The position numbers were made by a program, and so were the translations under genes. This document shows, piece after piece, positions 11,637 through 22,384 of a stretch of 64,000 bases of DNA (position 1 is the stretch's first letter; every line of letters begins with the position of its first letter). The notes beneath the pieces are model-generated. The model was given only the letters and a program-made list of their open reading frames with translations, had not been told where the DNA came from and made no database searches. The stretch spans positions 62,811,832-62,875,831 of the forward strand of contig OX578283.1 in NCBI GenBank assembly GCA_951217055.1, given 5' to 3'. The stretch is from Gerris lacustris. Taxonomy: Eukaryota; Arthropoda; Insecta; Hemiptera; Gerridae.

Positions 11637-11991
11637 GTTATTTTGTCATCTTTTTAGACATTTTAAATTATTTATAGCCTGGTTTCAAAATTAACAAATT
11701 AAATAATAAATTTTACCTAAGGTAATATAAAATCCTAACAAATACACTAAAATGTAAAACAAATAAGTCAAGTCTCGTGTATAAAGTTGTGAGATCATAG
11801 GTAAAGCCAAGTTTCCCTCGTCCAGGTAAGTTCTACTAGGTCTGATTTATCCAGTACAAGTAAATGATGCGACTGCCCCCCCCCCTCTATTCTTTGTCCC
11901 CTACAAACACAACCATTTTCTTTTCTATTTTAATCTAGGTACATGTTTAAATTTTAAAAAGATTCTAAATTGGCAAATGCGCTTATGCGCC

Positions 11992-12207
11992 AAAATAGTT
12001 ATTTATGTACCCAGGGAGTAAAGTAAGCCATTAATCACTGAGCGAAAAAGTTGGTTCTTGAGGCGAAGCTGAAGGAACCATGGTCCCTAAATCCCGAGGG
12101 TAAGCCGAGGGAATTAGACCCTTTAATTCCCGAGGCGCAGTCGAGGGAGATAATTATCGCGAGGGGAATAATGGCACTTTACTCACGAGGTACATACAAT
12201 ATTTTGT
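11992..12207. mobile_element. MITE-like repeat F7, copy 1
   Basis: About 215 bp and closely matched by 63460-63699. The ends are imperfectly inverted: AAAATAGTTATTTATGTACC ... AGTAAAGTAAGCCATTA at the left, and TAATGGCACTTTACT ... GGTACATACAATATTTTG at the right. The interior repeats CCCGAGG / GAGGGAAT blocks. No gene. Confidence 0.6.
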
Positions 12208-13159
12208 ATTTGACATAACTGTGAGTAATTTTCATACTTTTTTTAGTCTGTTAGAATTACGCGGATAGTTGAATAAATTGGTTAAGCGTAAAGTCTCACG
12301 TAAAAAGGGTTTCGTTGGTATCTTGAACATGAAATTAGAATAAGGGGGGGGGGGGACAAAATTTTGATTTTTTGAAAAAAAGGAATGAAAAATTAAACTA
12401 TTTCCACAAGTGTTATATATTTTTGTAATCTACTCTTCACTCACTACCATTCATTTGACACCCCACTAAAAATTAAAAAAAAAAAAAAAAAAAAAACGCG
12501 TGACGTGAATAATCCACCATTTTGAATTTGAACAGCTGATAATTTTGAGTTCGCTATATTTTTCCTGTGTGCGCGTCAAAAGATCTTTAATACTGGAAAG
12601 TTTCATGTTTCCATCTCTTTTGATTCAAAAGTTATTGGGGCCGTATAGATTGACAGACAGATAGACAGACACAGGAACGAAACTATAAGGGTTTCTTTAT
12701 TTGGTTTTACCAACGAAACCCTAAAAAGGGTTATAGTAAAGGAAGTTGATTTAATTATCAGATAAGAGTCCAGTAATAGTAAGATAAGGTAAGAGCAGGT
12801 AAAGCTAAGTATAATGTAAGCAAGTGGTTGTTATGACCTGCTCGAACCTGGGTAATAACATATTAATTGCTTGACTCGTTAGCTTTACTCTCTTTCGCTC
12901 CCTCTCAGCACCAGCCAAACATGTAACTCTTTTTCGCGATTTCTCATTTATCTATAAAAAAGATTGAATTTCTTAACGCAGATACTCTTATCATTTTAAA
13001 AGTAGAAGAAACAAAAATATGTACTAGATCTGATTAAAGTGACTCTGAAATTATAAAAACTTTATGTGGTCTAAGATACAACCATGACCATGATCATAAT
13101 TGAACAACATTATTACCTAAATCAATAACAAATTACAACTAATATGCATATTATTATTG
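12208..13159. other. Unassigned sequence with a repeat tail
   Basis: Includes a G12 run (12343-12354), an A run at about 12477-12496, and a repeat tail at 12640-12740 (AGACAGACACAGGAACGAAA, TATAAGGGTTTC, ACGAAACCCTAAAA) like those ending other repeats here. Confidence 0.45.
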
Positions 13160-13530
13160 TTTTTGTTTCTAAGCATACCGAAGGTAACAGAAGCTATGTG
13201 ATCGTTCTGAAAACGAGCATTTTTTATACCTCCGAATTAAAAATTCCAAGTCAGCAATCCGTTTCAGAAATTAGAGAACATTTTTGGTTTCGAGTTTGTT
13301 GATCTGTCTGTCTGTGGTTCAATTAAAACGAACCAACATTCTAAAAACTACAGGTCTGATTTTAATGAAATTGGGATGGTAGGTCGTAATTAGCCCATTG
13401 TTGGTCTTATATTATACGTTTCAACATTCTGCGACCGTTTGTTTCACTTCCACATGTGCACACTCATACATTTATTTACACCTATATTTTCAAAAGTACT
13501 GGTAAGTAGGGTTTATCGAAAGCAAGAAGT
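13160..13530 (+). repeat. Repeat F1, partial copy
   Basis: Begins with the TACCGAAGGTAACAGAAGC hairpin and ends near CAAAAGTACTGG, lacking the TGGCACAC end. Confidence 0.7.
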
Positions 13531-13696
13531 CGATTAATTTTTAACCACTTGCGCACATTAGATATTACTAAAATAATATATTATAATCAGCGTTCCTAAG
13601 TAATTTTAATGCGCATAGGCTCTTCCAATAATAAGCCTATTAACTTAAGCCCTTCTTCCATACACCTATTAAATTTGATTGGTGTAGAAAAAAAAT

Positions 13697-14640
13697 ACGT
13701 GTGGTGTCGCGGGACATCCGATAGGAACGAAGTTCCTTACATTTTTCATTAAATATAAATTATAAAATCACACTGCTAAGTACGTATACATTGCTAACTA
13801 CTTATACATGGTGGAGTTAGAAAAGAGACAAAATTAAAAGTAACGAACTGTTTGTACCTAGCAAGAGTTAAGGCAAAATTAAAAGAAAATCATCATTTGT
13901 ATAAATAAAGCAAGCGTCTTATTATAAATATATATTGAATATAAGAAAAAAGTTGATCATGATGAGTTTATAGTGAAAGAGCCTTTTGAAGCTTACGTTT
14001 ACGCGAGTGTTGCGCGTGAACGCTTGGGCGGATAACGTTTTCCAGCGAACTCAGCCTGGGCATTGGTAAAATAAATATGTGTACCAAATTTCAACCAACT
14101 CGGTGATCTTTTACTCAAGTTATCGTCATCTGTAGATTTCGTGACGAATTTTGCGTGACGGTTATTTTGTGACGGTGATTTTGGTCGTTTTTTCGAATTC
14201 ACTCCCGGGCTCCAGAACGTGCAATAAGGCGGCTTTCACACTGCGTGCGAGACCGAGCGAGACCGATTCCGCTTGAGAAGCAAATACATGTATTAGCAAT
14301 GTATTAGCATGGCTCTATTCACATTAATCGCTGAGTGAGACCGGGCCGAGCGAGACTGAGCGAGACCGAGCCGACTCGGGCGTTTATTCGACCGTTTTTG
14401 TTAGATAAGCGTTTTCGGTCGCCGAAAACGCTTTTCGGCCGCCGAAAACGCTTAGCTAACAAAAACGCTCCAAAAAAAACGCCTGAGTCGGCTCGGTCTC
14501 GCTCAGTCTCACTCGGCCCGGTCTCACTCAGCGATTAATCTGAATAGACTCATGCTAATACATGTATATGCTTCTCAAACGGAATTGGCCTTATTCGGTC
14601 TCGCACGCAATGTGAAAGCCGCCTAAGGAACTTTATGGCT
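13697..14640 (-). repeat. Repeat F2, minus copy carrying the Harbinger MITE
   Basis: Starts TACGTGTGGTGTCGCGGGAC and GGAACGAAGTTCC, continues with the GCTAAGTACGTATACA block, loses the F2 middle, then has GCGAGTGTTGCGCGTGAACG, ACTCAAGTTATCGTCA and CTCCCGGGCTCCAGAACGTG. It ends at AAGGAAC after the MITE. No gene; frames are shadows. Confidence 0.7.
14228..14623. mobile_element. Palindromic Harbinger-type MITE, 396 bp, with TAA duplications
   Basis: Nearly the whole element is one inverted repeat with arms of about 198 bp. The ends are GGCGGCTTTCACACTGCG and its near complement, the centre is near 14425, and both arms repeat GAGACCGAGCGAGACCGA-type motifs. It is flanked by TAA at 14225-14227 and 14624-14626. 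A 3-bp TWA duplication with a GG-start and a TTTCACAC motif is typical of PIF/Harbinger elements. It sits inside an F2 repeat whose uninterrupted form is visible near 50215-50245. No coding capacity. Confidence 0.85.
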
Positions 14641-14675
14641 TTTATTAACTTTTATTTTGACAGATATATAATATT

Positions 14676-14870
14676 GTGTGCCATTTAGTGTGGCACATAA
14701 GTTCCTCGCGTTCTATAACATACTTAAATGATGTTATGAATTTACAAACCCTAGTTGTCTGATTTATTTTAGCTAGATTTATTATGAGCTTAAAAATAAT
14801 AAAATCATTAAAACATTAAAGTATACGAAATAGATGGTGAGGAAGCTATGTGCCACACTAATTGGCACAC
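14676..14870. mobile_element. 195-bp MITE sharing its ends with repeat F1
   Basis: The ends GTGTGCCATTTAGTGTGGCA and TGCCACACTAATTGGCACAC form an inverted repeat of about 35 bp that continues into CACATA[A/G]GTTCCTC-like sequence. Each end itself folds (TGCCA...TGGCA). The same terminal sequence ends the longer F1 repeats at 3119, 18545, 32583, 37230, 52383 and 53888. The flanks (ATATT / TATAT) do not give a clear duplication. Confidence 0.7.
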
Positions 14871-15477
14871 TATATTTATATTACGAATATTAGTCATCTA
14901 AAATATTGAATGAAATATTTCTTTATGATTAATTTCCATTTTAGCACAACCTAAAACATACCCTGAAAAGTTTTTCAGCTTTCAAGCAAAGTTTCTTGCC
15001 CGTTTTTAAAATATATTTACGTGTGAATGTACGCAAGCACACACACCTAGAATGCTATGAATAATAAAATAACACAACTTTTTACCTATGTGTTCAAATA
15101 TTATTACGTAAGTATTGTTACAGTGAAAAAAGTGGCCATTCAACCGGCTAACCTATATTATTCTGAACGGAAACAAAAAAAAAAACGAATATATTTGCAT
15201 AACTCCTTTTATATCATTCTGAAAAATACAATTTTAGTAACAATACATGTAGATGTAATAATTTACGTATAAAATTGGACAATGTGAGAGATTTATTTTT
15301 AGGGTACAAAAAAAAAAAAAAAAACGCGAATCTGTGATAATATATTAAAATATTTTATTGTTAAAAATGGTGTTTTAAATCGTAAATGCAAAAATATATT
15401 TTTAACATAGACATAAAATTATAATTTATTTTCATTTAGTCCTATAGTTACTCTGTTCCTTGTCAACTAAACACTAA
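14871..15477. other. Unassigned AT-rich sequence
   Basis: The 71-codon frame at 15057-15272 is Lys/Tyr/Ile-rich and not protein-like. Nothing else seen before the minisatellite. Confidence 0.5.
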
Positions 15478-16320
15478 TATGTCCCCAACTAGATTCTAAT
15501 TATATCTTCAACTTGATTCTAATTATATCATCCTAAGTTATGTCTCCATCTAGATTCTAATTACATTTTCCTCAATTATGACTCCAACTATATTCTAATT
15601 ATATCTTCCTCACTTATGTCTCCAACTAGATTCTAATTATATCTTACTCACTCATGTCTCCAACTAGATTCTAATTATATCTTTCTTACTCATGTCTCCA
15701 ACTAGATTCTAATTATATCTTTCTCACTTATGTATCCAACTAGATTCTAATTATATCTTCCTCACTCATGTCTCCAACTAGATTCTAATTATATCTTTCT
15801 TACTCATGTCTCCAACTAGATTCTAATTATATCTTCCTCACTTATGTCTCCAACTAGATTCTAATTCTAATTATATCATCCTAACTTATGTCTCCATCTA
15901 GATTCTAATTACATTTTCCTCAATTATGACTCCAACTAAATTCTAATTATATCTTCCTCACTTATGTCTCCAACTAGATTCTAATTATATCTTCCTCACT
16001 TATGTCTCCAACTAGATTCTGATTATATCTTCCTCACTCATGTCTCCAACTAGATTCTAATTATATCTTCCTCACTTATGTCTCCAACTAGATTCTAATT
16101 ATATCTTTCTCACTCATGTCTCCAACTAGATTATAATTATATCTGCCTCACTTATGTCTTCAACTAGATTCTAATTATATCTTCCTCACTTATGTCTCCA
16201 ACTAGATTCTAATTATATCTTCCTCACTTATGTCTCCAACTAGATTCTAATTCTAATTATATCTTCCTCACTTATGTCTCCAACTAGATTCTAATTATTT
16301 CATCCTCACTTATGTCTTAA
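15478..16320 (+). repeat. 38-bp minisatellite, about 22 copies
   Basis: The unit is TATGTCTCCAACTAGATTCT + AATTATATCTTCCTCACT with substitutions. Some units carry an extra ATTCTA, and a variant block with CATCCTAA / ACATTTTCCTCAATTATGAC appears twice (15525-15600, 15875-15950), suggesting duplication of a multi-unit block. Confidence 0.9.
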
Positions 16321-16400
16321 CATACCTTTGTCTTAATATTTATTTGGTCAAAGTCATTTATATTCTAAAAATCATAGGGGAGTAACAATCAAAATAAGTA
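16310..16400 (-). repeat. Repeat F8 fragment
   Basis: TTTGTCTTAATATTTATTTGGTC and AGGGGAGTAACAATC. The complement matches 31160-31270, and parts recur at 60920-61900. Confidence 0.45.
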
Positions 16401-17587
16401 CTGGTACCCTTATTCTTATCCTTCGGGTTTATCTATGGCTAAACGTTTCCTGTCATATTAATGAAAAGTCAAAGTACATTCCTACTTCCTACTATATTTT
16501 CTAGAACCAATAAAATGTCCAACAACTTCTTTCTTCTAGTTTTACAAGACTATAAGAGAATAAGATATTTCATTAGCCAAGGACGTCCTTAAAAAGTTTT
16601 TATTTCTCAAACGAGCTTAAGTGTAATTTCGCACTTAAGGAAAATGGTCCTTTAGCCATTTTAACTGGGAGTAACGTTAACACCCACTCTAAACTTTTCA
16701 AACGATTTTGTATTATTATGGGGATCGCCTAAAGTTTTTTTCCTAAAAAGAGAAAAGAAAAAAAGGAATCGTCCTTTAAGTTTACTGTACTCGACATATC
16801 TTTAAAGAAAAAAAAGGGAGGAATAAAACCTCCGGTAAGTTTATTCCGAGGAAAAATTTTCACCAAGTCCAAATCCAAGTTTACCAAGTACCGGTTAACC
16901 CCCGAGTATCCCCGACTAACCTTTTCTTTCGACAATATTCGGCCCGACACAGAAATCTATCGATGGATATTACCCGAGAGAAAAAAAAAATCCGAACAAG
17001 AGTGCTTTAAGAATAAAAAAATAAAATGAGGAGAGGGAAAGAAGGTAAACTTTTTGGACGATTTGCCCTCTTACTAACTCGCACAAGCTCCCGAAGCCGT
17101 TTCTACCAAGTCCTTTTTATTCAAATGGGTCTGACAACTCTTAAATCCGGCTTGAGTGGGGTACCAACCTCAGAAGAAAAAAAAAATCGCCTTTTCTTAA
17201 AACTACAACAAATGCCTTTGTGATGATGGTCTCCTCCGAGGTACCTCCTCTCCTGCCAAGACCAATTTATCATAGGACTTATCGAGCCCTCAGGTTCTTA
17301 CCCTACTCCACTTTGATATAACAAGACTTTCAAATGCTTTAAAAACTTTTCGTATTATAACAAGCTAAGTTAACCACAGAGCAGTGGTTTTTATACCCAC
17401 TCCCTCTCAGTATAAAAAAAAAAAAAAAATGTAAAAATGGTCCTGGGCTTTAGGATAAATTTGGTGATTTAGTAGTTTCAATTTCACAAGTAAAGTTGTT
17501 TAACTCGAAAAGATAATATTTTGTATTTAAAAACTTTTCCGAGAAAAACCAAATCAGTAGCTTCGAATGATGTTTTGTTGTACATTC
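16401..17587. other. Unassigned, patchy GC
   Basis: 16560-17300 has unusual homopurine/homopyrimidine patches and short frames (16729-16950 minus, 17026-17223 plus) without domains. It could be decayed repeat DNA. Confidence 0.45.
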
Positions 17588-18547
17588 ATTTTGCTTCCGT
17601 GCTTACCGAAGGCAACGGAAGCTATGTGATCGTTCTGAAGAACGAAACATTTTTAGGTCACTGATTTCAAAAATTCCAAGACAGAAATCCGTTTTCACAT
17701 TTTTGGTTCCATGTCTGTCTGTCTTTCAGGCGGTCTGTCACTCAACTTTTCCGAACAAACACATCTTAAAAACTACAAGTCCGATTTTAATGAAATTGAT
17801 AATGCTAGGTCATAATTTACTCATCGTCGATTCCATATAAGTTTCAACCTTCTGCCCTCATTTTTTGTCTCTTCCACATGCTCACAAACATACATTTTAG
17901 GGTTGGGACTTCGATTACGATATATCGAAAATATCGATATATCGGACCAAAAAATATCGATATTTTATATCGATATTGATCTTTCGATATACCGACAACA
18001 TCGATATTTTTTTAAAATATCGAAAATCGGAAGGCGGTGACCTTTTTTTCTCTTTTCTATTGTTCAGCAGGGGAAAATTTGGCCGGGCGACCTTTTTTTT
18101 CTTTTTTTTTTGCTCATCAGAAGAAAAAACTCCGATATATCGAGGTTCTCGATATATCGGAAATATCGATATTGTCTTTCGATATTTTCACTAATATCGA
18201 TGTTGAACCACTCGATGTCGATATATCGAAAATATCGATATTTTCTTTCGATATCCCAACCCTAATACATTTAATTACACCTATAGCTTCAAAATTACTT
18301 ATCTGCTTTATATGAAACTTTTATAGTTTATCGAAAGTAACCCGCAGCTAGCCCCAGATTAATTTGAACCGTCTGCGCTCTTTAACTTTTGCTAAATTGA
18401 TACTTCAATACATGTAAAAAATCAAATCAATTTTGGCAGATAAAAAAATGGGGGAAGCAATTAATTAAACAAATTAGACAATAATGCTTGTAAAAGCATA
18501 AAATCAATAAAGTACGCGAGGAAGCTATGTGCCACACCAATTGGCAG
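17588..18547 (+). repeat. Repeat F1, full-length copy carrying a hAT MITE
   Basis: Starts GCTTCCGTGCTTACCGAAGG and ends GAAGCTATGTGCCACACCAATTGGCAG. Without the 367-bp MITE and its duplicated 8 bp it is about 585 bp, which defines the normal F1 length. Both ends contain the same 12-mer GGAAGCTATGTG in direct orientation. Confidence 0.8.
17898..18264. mobile_element. hAT-type MITE, 367 bp, with 8-bp TSD ATACATTT, inside repeat F1
   Basis: The termini TAGGGTTGGGA and TCCCAACCCTA are flanked by identical ATACATTT (17890-17897 and 18265-18272). The interior is largely made of overlapping ATCGATAT / CGATATATCG motifs around a T-rich core. It interrupts F1 at the 'CAAACATACATTT' segment. Removing the element and one TSD restores the F1 sequence seen at about 3830, 13470 and 36810. 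Confidence 0.9.
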
Positions 18548-19158
18548 CCTAATTTGTACATATTATATTGATCAATTTAATTTAATAAGGAAGAACAATA
18601 TTATAACTAATTGATTACATATTTAACTGAAATAAATAGACGACATGTATTAAGTTGCATTTACTCAGAGAATGCCGGAGACATTTAACGACGTATATAT
18701 TTGACTATAATGCGCATACTTTATTGAAACGGAAGTATATGTATTATCAGACTTTGTTGTGGATGTTACAAACCTATTGAAGCCTTTGACATGTTAATGC
18801 AGCGGTAGAAAGGAAGGGGATGATCAAACAAGCAATGCACAAATGTTGCATAAACATTAGGAAAAGATATGCTGCAGATGAAACAGTTGCAGATGTTTCA
18901 TATTCCTGCTCAACAATTACAAACAGTTAAAGCTAAAATGAGTTGGAATACACTAAAATTTATGTACTAATAATTTCAATTAATAGATTATTCGCTATGT
19001 TCAATCAATAATAGCACAGTTCTTGTCTACTACAGTTGGGGGTATATTTGTATGAAAATTGTACATCGAATAACACACTATCATTAAAACAAAATAAATT
19101 AGTTAATTATGTATGTATAAACTTATAAACTAAATAGGTATGTATGTTAATAAATTTA
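18548..19158. other. Unassigned sequence
   Basis: No supported feature before the composite hAT element. Confidence 0.5.
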
Positions 19159-19448
19159 CATACAAACAGGGCCGGATTTTCAATTTTTGGGCCCCCCCGC
19201 GAAAAACTCCAATGGGCCCCCAACCTACCCAGGCCAGGTCCTATTCGGAACGGGAGGGGGGAGGGTGTTTACCGGTTAGTGCACCGTAGAATGGGAGTCC
19301 TACACTATCGGTGAGCCTCGTGATGGCCAAAGAAAGTAAGAAAACTACACACTAGAACCAAATTACACGCACCGCATTCATTCTTCATCTCAAATCGCTT
19401 TTGAACTACCTCGCCGAAATAAGAAAGAGGTAATTGCCTCAAAAAAAT

Positions 19449-20850
19449 GCTTATTCCTAATTAGGTCTTCAGGGTATCAATAATTCCAAAGTCAACCTAT
19501 TTTTGGCTATATTTCACCTCCTTTGAGGCATCTTCAGGCCTAAAAGAGGATTTTTAAATTTTATTTTTTAAATCTAGATTAACTTACATTATCTTTATAT
19601 AACATAAAGACTACAACATGTTGACATAACTTTTAACAATTTCCCCTAAAACATTACTTGATATGTTTTCTTATTATTTTCTTTCATGACAATTCTCTTG
19701 CAAGGAAAGAAAATAACTAAGATAATAAATTAAGTAATGTGTTAGGACATTTTGTTAAAGGTTAGTCTACTGTTATATGTTAATTTTTTATATTTATTGG
19801 AACTAAGTTCCTTATAGCACGATACAGCGCCTGGAGCCCGGGAGTGAATCCGAAAAAAACACCGTCACAAAACTGAAATCGACCCATGACGATAACTTGA
19901 GCCAAAGTTGACCCCTGTGGAAGATATGTTTATTTTAGCAACGCTCGCGTAAACGTTCAAATGTAAAATTGAAATTTTTGGACGGGAAAAATTCTAACTT
20001 ATTCTATTCAATGAGACATACAACTTTTTTAAATTATTATTTTTTTAGTTAAATCAACACCGATACTGCTATGAAGTGTTAATGATCGCTAAATTTATTA
20101 AAGCGGACCTAAACGTTTAATATAGAGAAAACTACGTTTAAACCGATATCTTACGTTCTAACGTAACGATTTTTATAAAACGTCATACACAAAGTAAAGT
20201 AAAGTAAAATTGAAACAGGCATGTAAAATTTCAACCTGATACAAGCAGACGTTTTTGAGTGGGGAAGAGATATATTTTATAATATTTTAAATTAGAAGGC
20301 CGGGTAGGGGTCCAGAAACAGTCCTGTTTCTCACCTACTACCACTTCCTTTTTAACTATATCGACTCATCATGATTAATTTTTTTCTCAATATTCAATAC
20401 ATAAGTATTTATTGCAAGGCACTTCAATGATATAAACAATGTTTTTCTCTTAATTTTGTCTTAACTCCGCTAGGTACAAACAGTTAATTACTTTTACTTT
20501 TGTGTCTTTTCTAACACCGCCATGTATAAGTAGTTAGCATCGTAATCATCGTATACTTAGTAGTGTGGATTTATAATTTGTATATTTAATGCAAAGCGTA
20601 AGGAACTTCGTTCCTAACGGGTGTCCTGCGACGCCACACGTATTTTATTTAAAAAAGTGTTACGTTTTGTTTAAAAGTTGTGTCAACATGTTATACAAAG
20701 ATGTAAGTTAAAAGTTAATGTAGATATAAGAAATAAAATCCTGCCTCCTCTGTAGGCCTGAAGATGCCTCAAAGGAGGTGAAATATAGCCAAAAACGGAT
20801 TGACTTTAAAGTTATTAATGCCCTAAAGACCTAAATAAGAATAATAAGCA
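19449..20850. repeat. Foldback element with arms of about 200 bp
   Basis: The sequence from 19449 (ATGCTTATTC, then AGGTCTTCAGGG, TTTGGCTATATTTCACCTCC, CATGTTGACA) recurs inverted at 20660-20850. The loop holds an F2 copy and a smaller inverted repeat (19633-19758). Each arm contains CCTGAAGATGCC ... GGAGGTGAAA, on the plus strand in the right arm and on the minus strand in the left. Confidence 0.65.
19801..20645 (+). repeat. Repeat F2, plus copy inside the composite element
   Basis: Begins GGAACTAAGTTCCTTATAGC and ends TAAGGAACTTCGTTCC ... GCCACACGTATTTT. The palindrome GGAACGAAGTTCC occurs near both ends of this family. The middle matches 50700-51240 and 62230-62440 (ACGTTCTAACGTAACG, GAAACAGGCATGTAAAATTT). 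Confidence 0.7.
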
Positions 20851-21510
20851 TAGTATGGAAATAAAGGGTAATATACTGCGAATATCTCTCAAATAAATAA
20901 AAATGCAATTTACCTCCTCACAACAACAACAATATTATATGGGTGTCCTATAACTACTCCCCTTCCATATTAACTTTTGTAATATTTCAAATAAAAAAAT
21001 GTTCAAGCTTATCCGACAATGGGGTCTTACAATCGTTAGTCCTTTTCGAAGATACCTATTTTATCGTTTAGGTAAAATAAGAACTGAGCTGATTTAGTTA
21101 TTATGTATAATGTATAATGACCAGATATATGTATTATATATCAGGGGCGTTCAGGGGATTTCCGGGCCCAAGGGCAAGTTAGCAACCCGGAGAATTCTTT
21201 AAAATTTAAGTGCAAAATGATAAGTTTTAAGGATTTCAGAGGGCAAGTTTGTCCTTACAGGAAAAGAGGTTTGGCGCGGGGACGAATTTTGAAGTTTATC
21301 TAAGGGGGGCTAAAAAACACAAATAATTAAGTTGTTTTGTAGCTGGCAAGATTAAAAATTGCATTACAAGTAAAAAATGTAAAATGTATTAATATCAGTT
21401 AATATTATTTGTCAGTCAGTTTCTCTCCTTTAAATTAGCATTGACCATATTGAATAAGGTGAAAAAATCACAAAAATCTAAGTAACTAAAAATTTTAAGT
21501 TTATCACATT

Positions 21511-21693
21511 CAGTGGCGTACCTAAGGCAGTGGGCCCCTCCTATGAGTATAATTCCAGTTTAGATTTAATTATACTCTAAAGGGGCCCCCATCGAAATTG
21601 ATGTCCAAACATAGTAGTTTCATGGTTTTTTTTTTATGTGGGCCCCCTGGCACCGGGGACGTGCCGCAATTCGGGCCCATAGCTACGCCACTG
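21511..21693. mobile_element. 183-bp MITE with CAGTGGCGTA ends, nested in the composite element
   Basis: The termini CAGTGGCGTACCTA and TAGCTACGCCACTG are near-perfect inverted repeats. Flanks ATCACATT (21503-21510) and ATCACAAT (21694-21701) match at 7 of 8 positions, fitting an aged hAT-type duplication. The interior contains GGGCCCC blocks like those of the larger host element, so the two may be related. Confidence 0.7.
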
Positions 21694-21999
21694 ATCACAA
21701 TATCCTTCTTGCCTTTTTTGTTGTAAAAAAACCTTTTTAAACATCTCTGACTGGGCCCCCCAGGACCGTGGGCCCCCCCGCACCGCGGGGGCTGGCGGTA
21801 GCTATATCCGGCCCTGCATACAAAGCCAAGATATTCTACAAACTTCCAAAATATCGTCACTAGGTTAACAAGACACATTACCCAATTAAACCTCGACCAA
21901 GAATTGATGGCATTCGGGAGAAACTCTATACTCAGCTTCGTTTAACCCTTGAATACTAACCATTCGTAAAAATTACGACGATCGTCCATTAAGAGTGAA

Positions 22000-22275
22000 C
22001 TATCTTGGATCTGTAAAACACAGAGTCCCCACTCTTCTGCAGTGCTTTATCTACCTTCATCTCATGCCTACAAGCTTGCTTTTGTTCCACCCGAAAAATC
22101 TTAGTGGGTGTGAAACCCCCCCTTCTATCTCGCTTATGTGAAATGCAAAAAATCTGAAAAAAATTCCTGAACATTCTTCGACCAAAAGTAAAGATACCAC
22201 TTTTTGGAAATTTCGAAAAAAATATTATTTTATTTTTTATTGACAAAATACGTTTTTTTTATAACTATGGTCTTT
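22000..22275 (-). repeat. Repeat F3, inverted fragment
   Basis: Minus-orientation F3 middle: TCTCGCTTATGTGAAATGCA, TTCGACCAAAAGTAAAGATA, ATTGACAAAATACG and GGTCTTTTCGATGTATTTAT. It sits head to head with the copy at 22385. Confidence 0.7.
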
Positions 22276-22384
22276 TCGATGTATTTATTAAGTCCTTTTT
22301 ACTTGGAGCTAATCGTAATAATTACGAAGGTTAGTGTTAAACGTAACTTTTTTTAATGTGATATATGAACAATAAGTTTTAATA

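Larger units (their letters stand above)
19167..21816. mobile_element. Composite hAT-type element, 2,650 bp, with perfect 8-bp TSD CATACAAA
   Basis: Termini CAGGGCCGGAT (19167) and ATCCGGCCCTG (ending 21816) form an 11-bp inverted repeat of the kind common in hAT elements. Each is followed inward by runs of GGGCCCCC. Identical CATACAAA sits at 19159-19166 and 21817-21824. No transposase is seen. The interior is mostly later arrivals: a foldback element (about 19449-20850), an F2 copy (19801-20645) and a 183-bp MITE (21511-21693). The two ends could in principle belong to separate insertions, but the exact 8-mer makes one element much more likely. Confidence 0.75.

Noticed and set aside
15478..16320. 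CRISPR-like array
   Set aside because: Units are contiguous with no unique spacers, and the setting is eukaryotic. It is a minisatellite.
16729..16950. 73-codon minus frame
   Set aside because: No domain, Lys/Phe-rich homopolymer translation, no splice signals.
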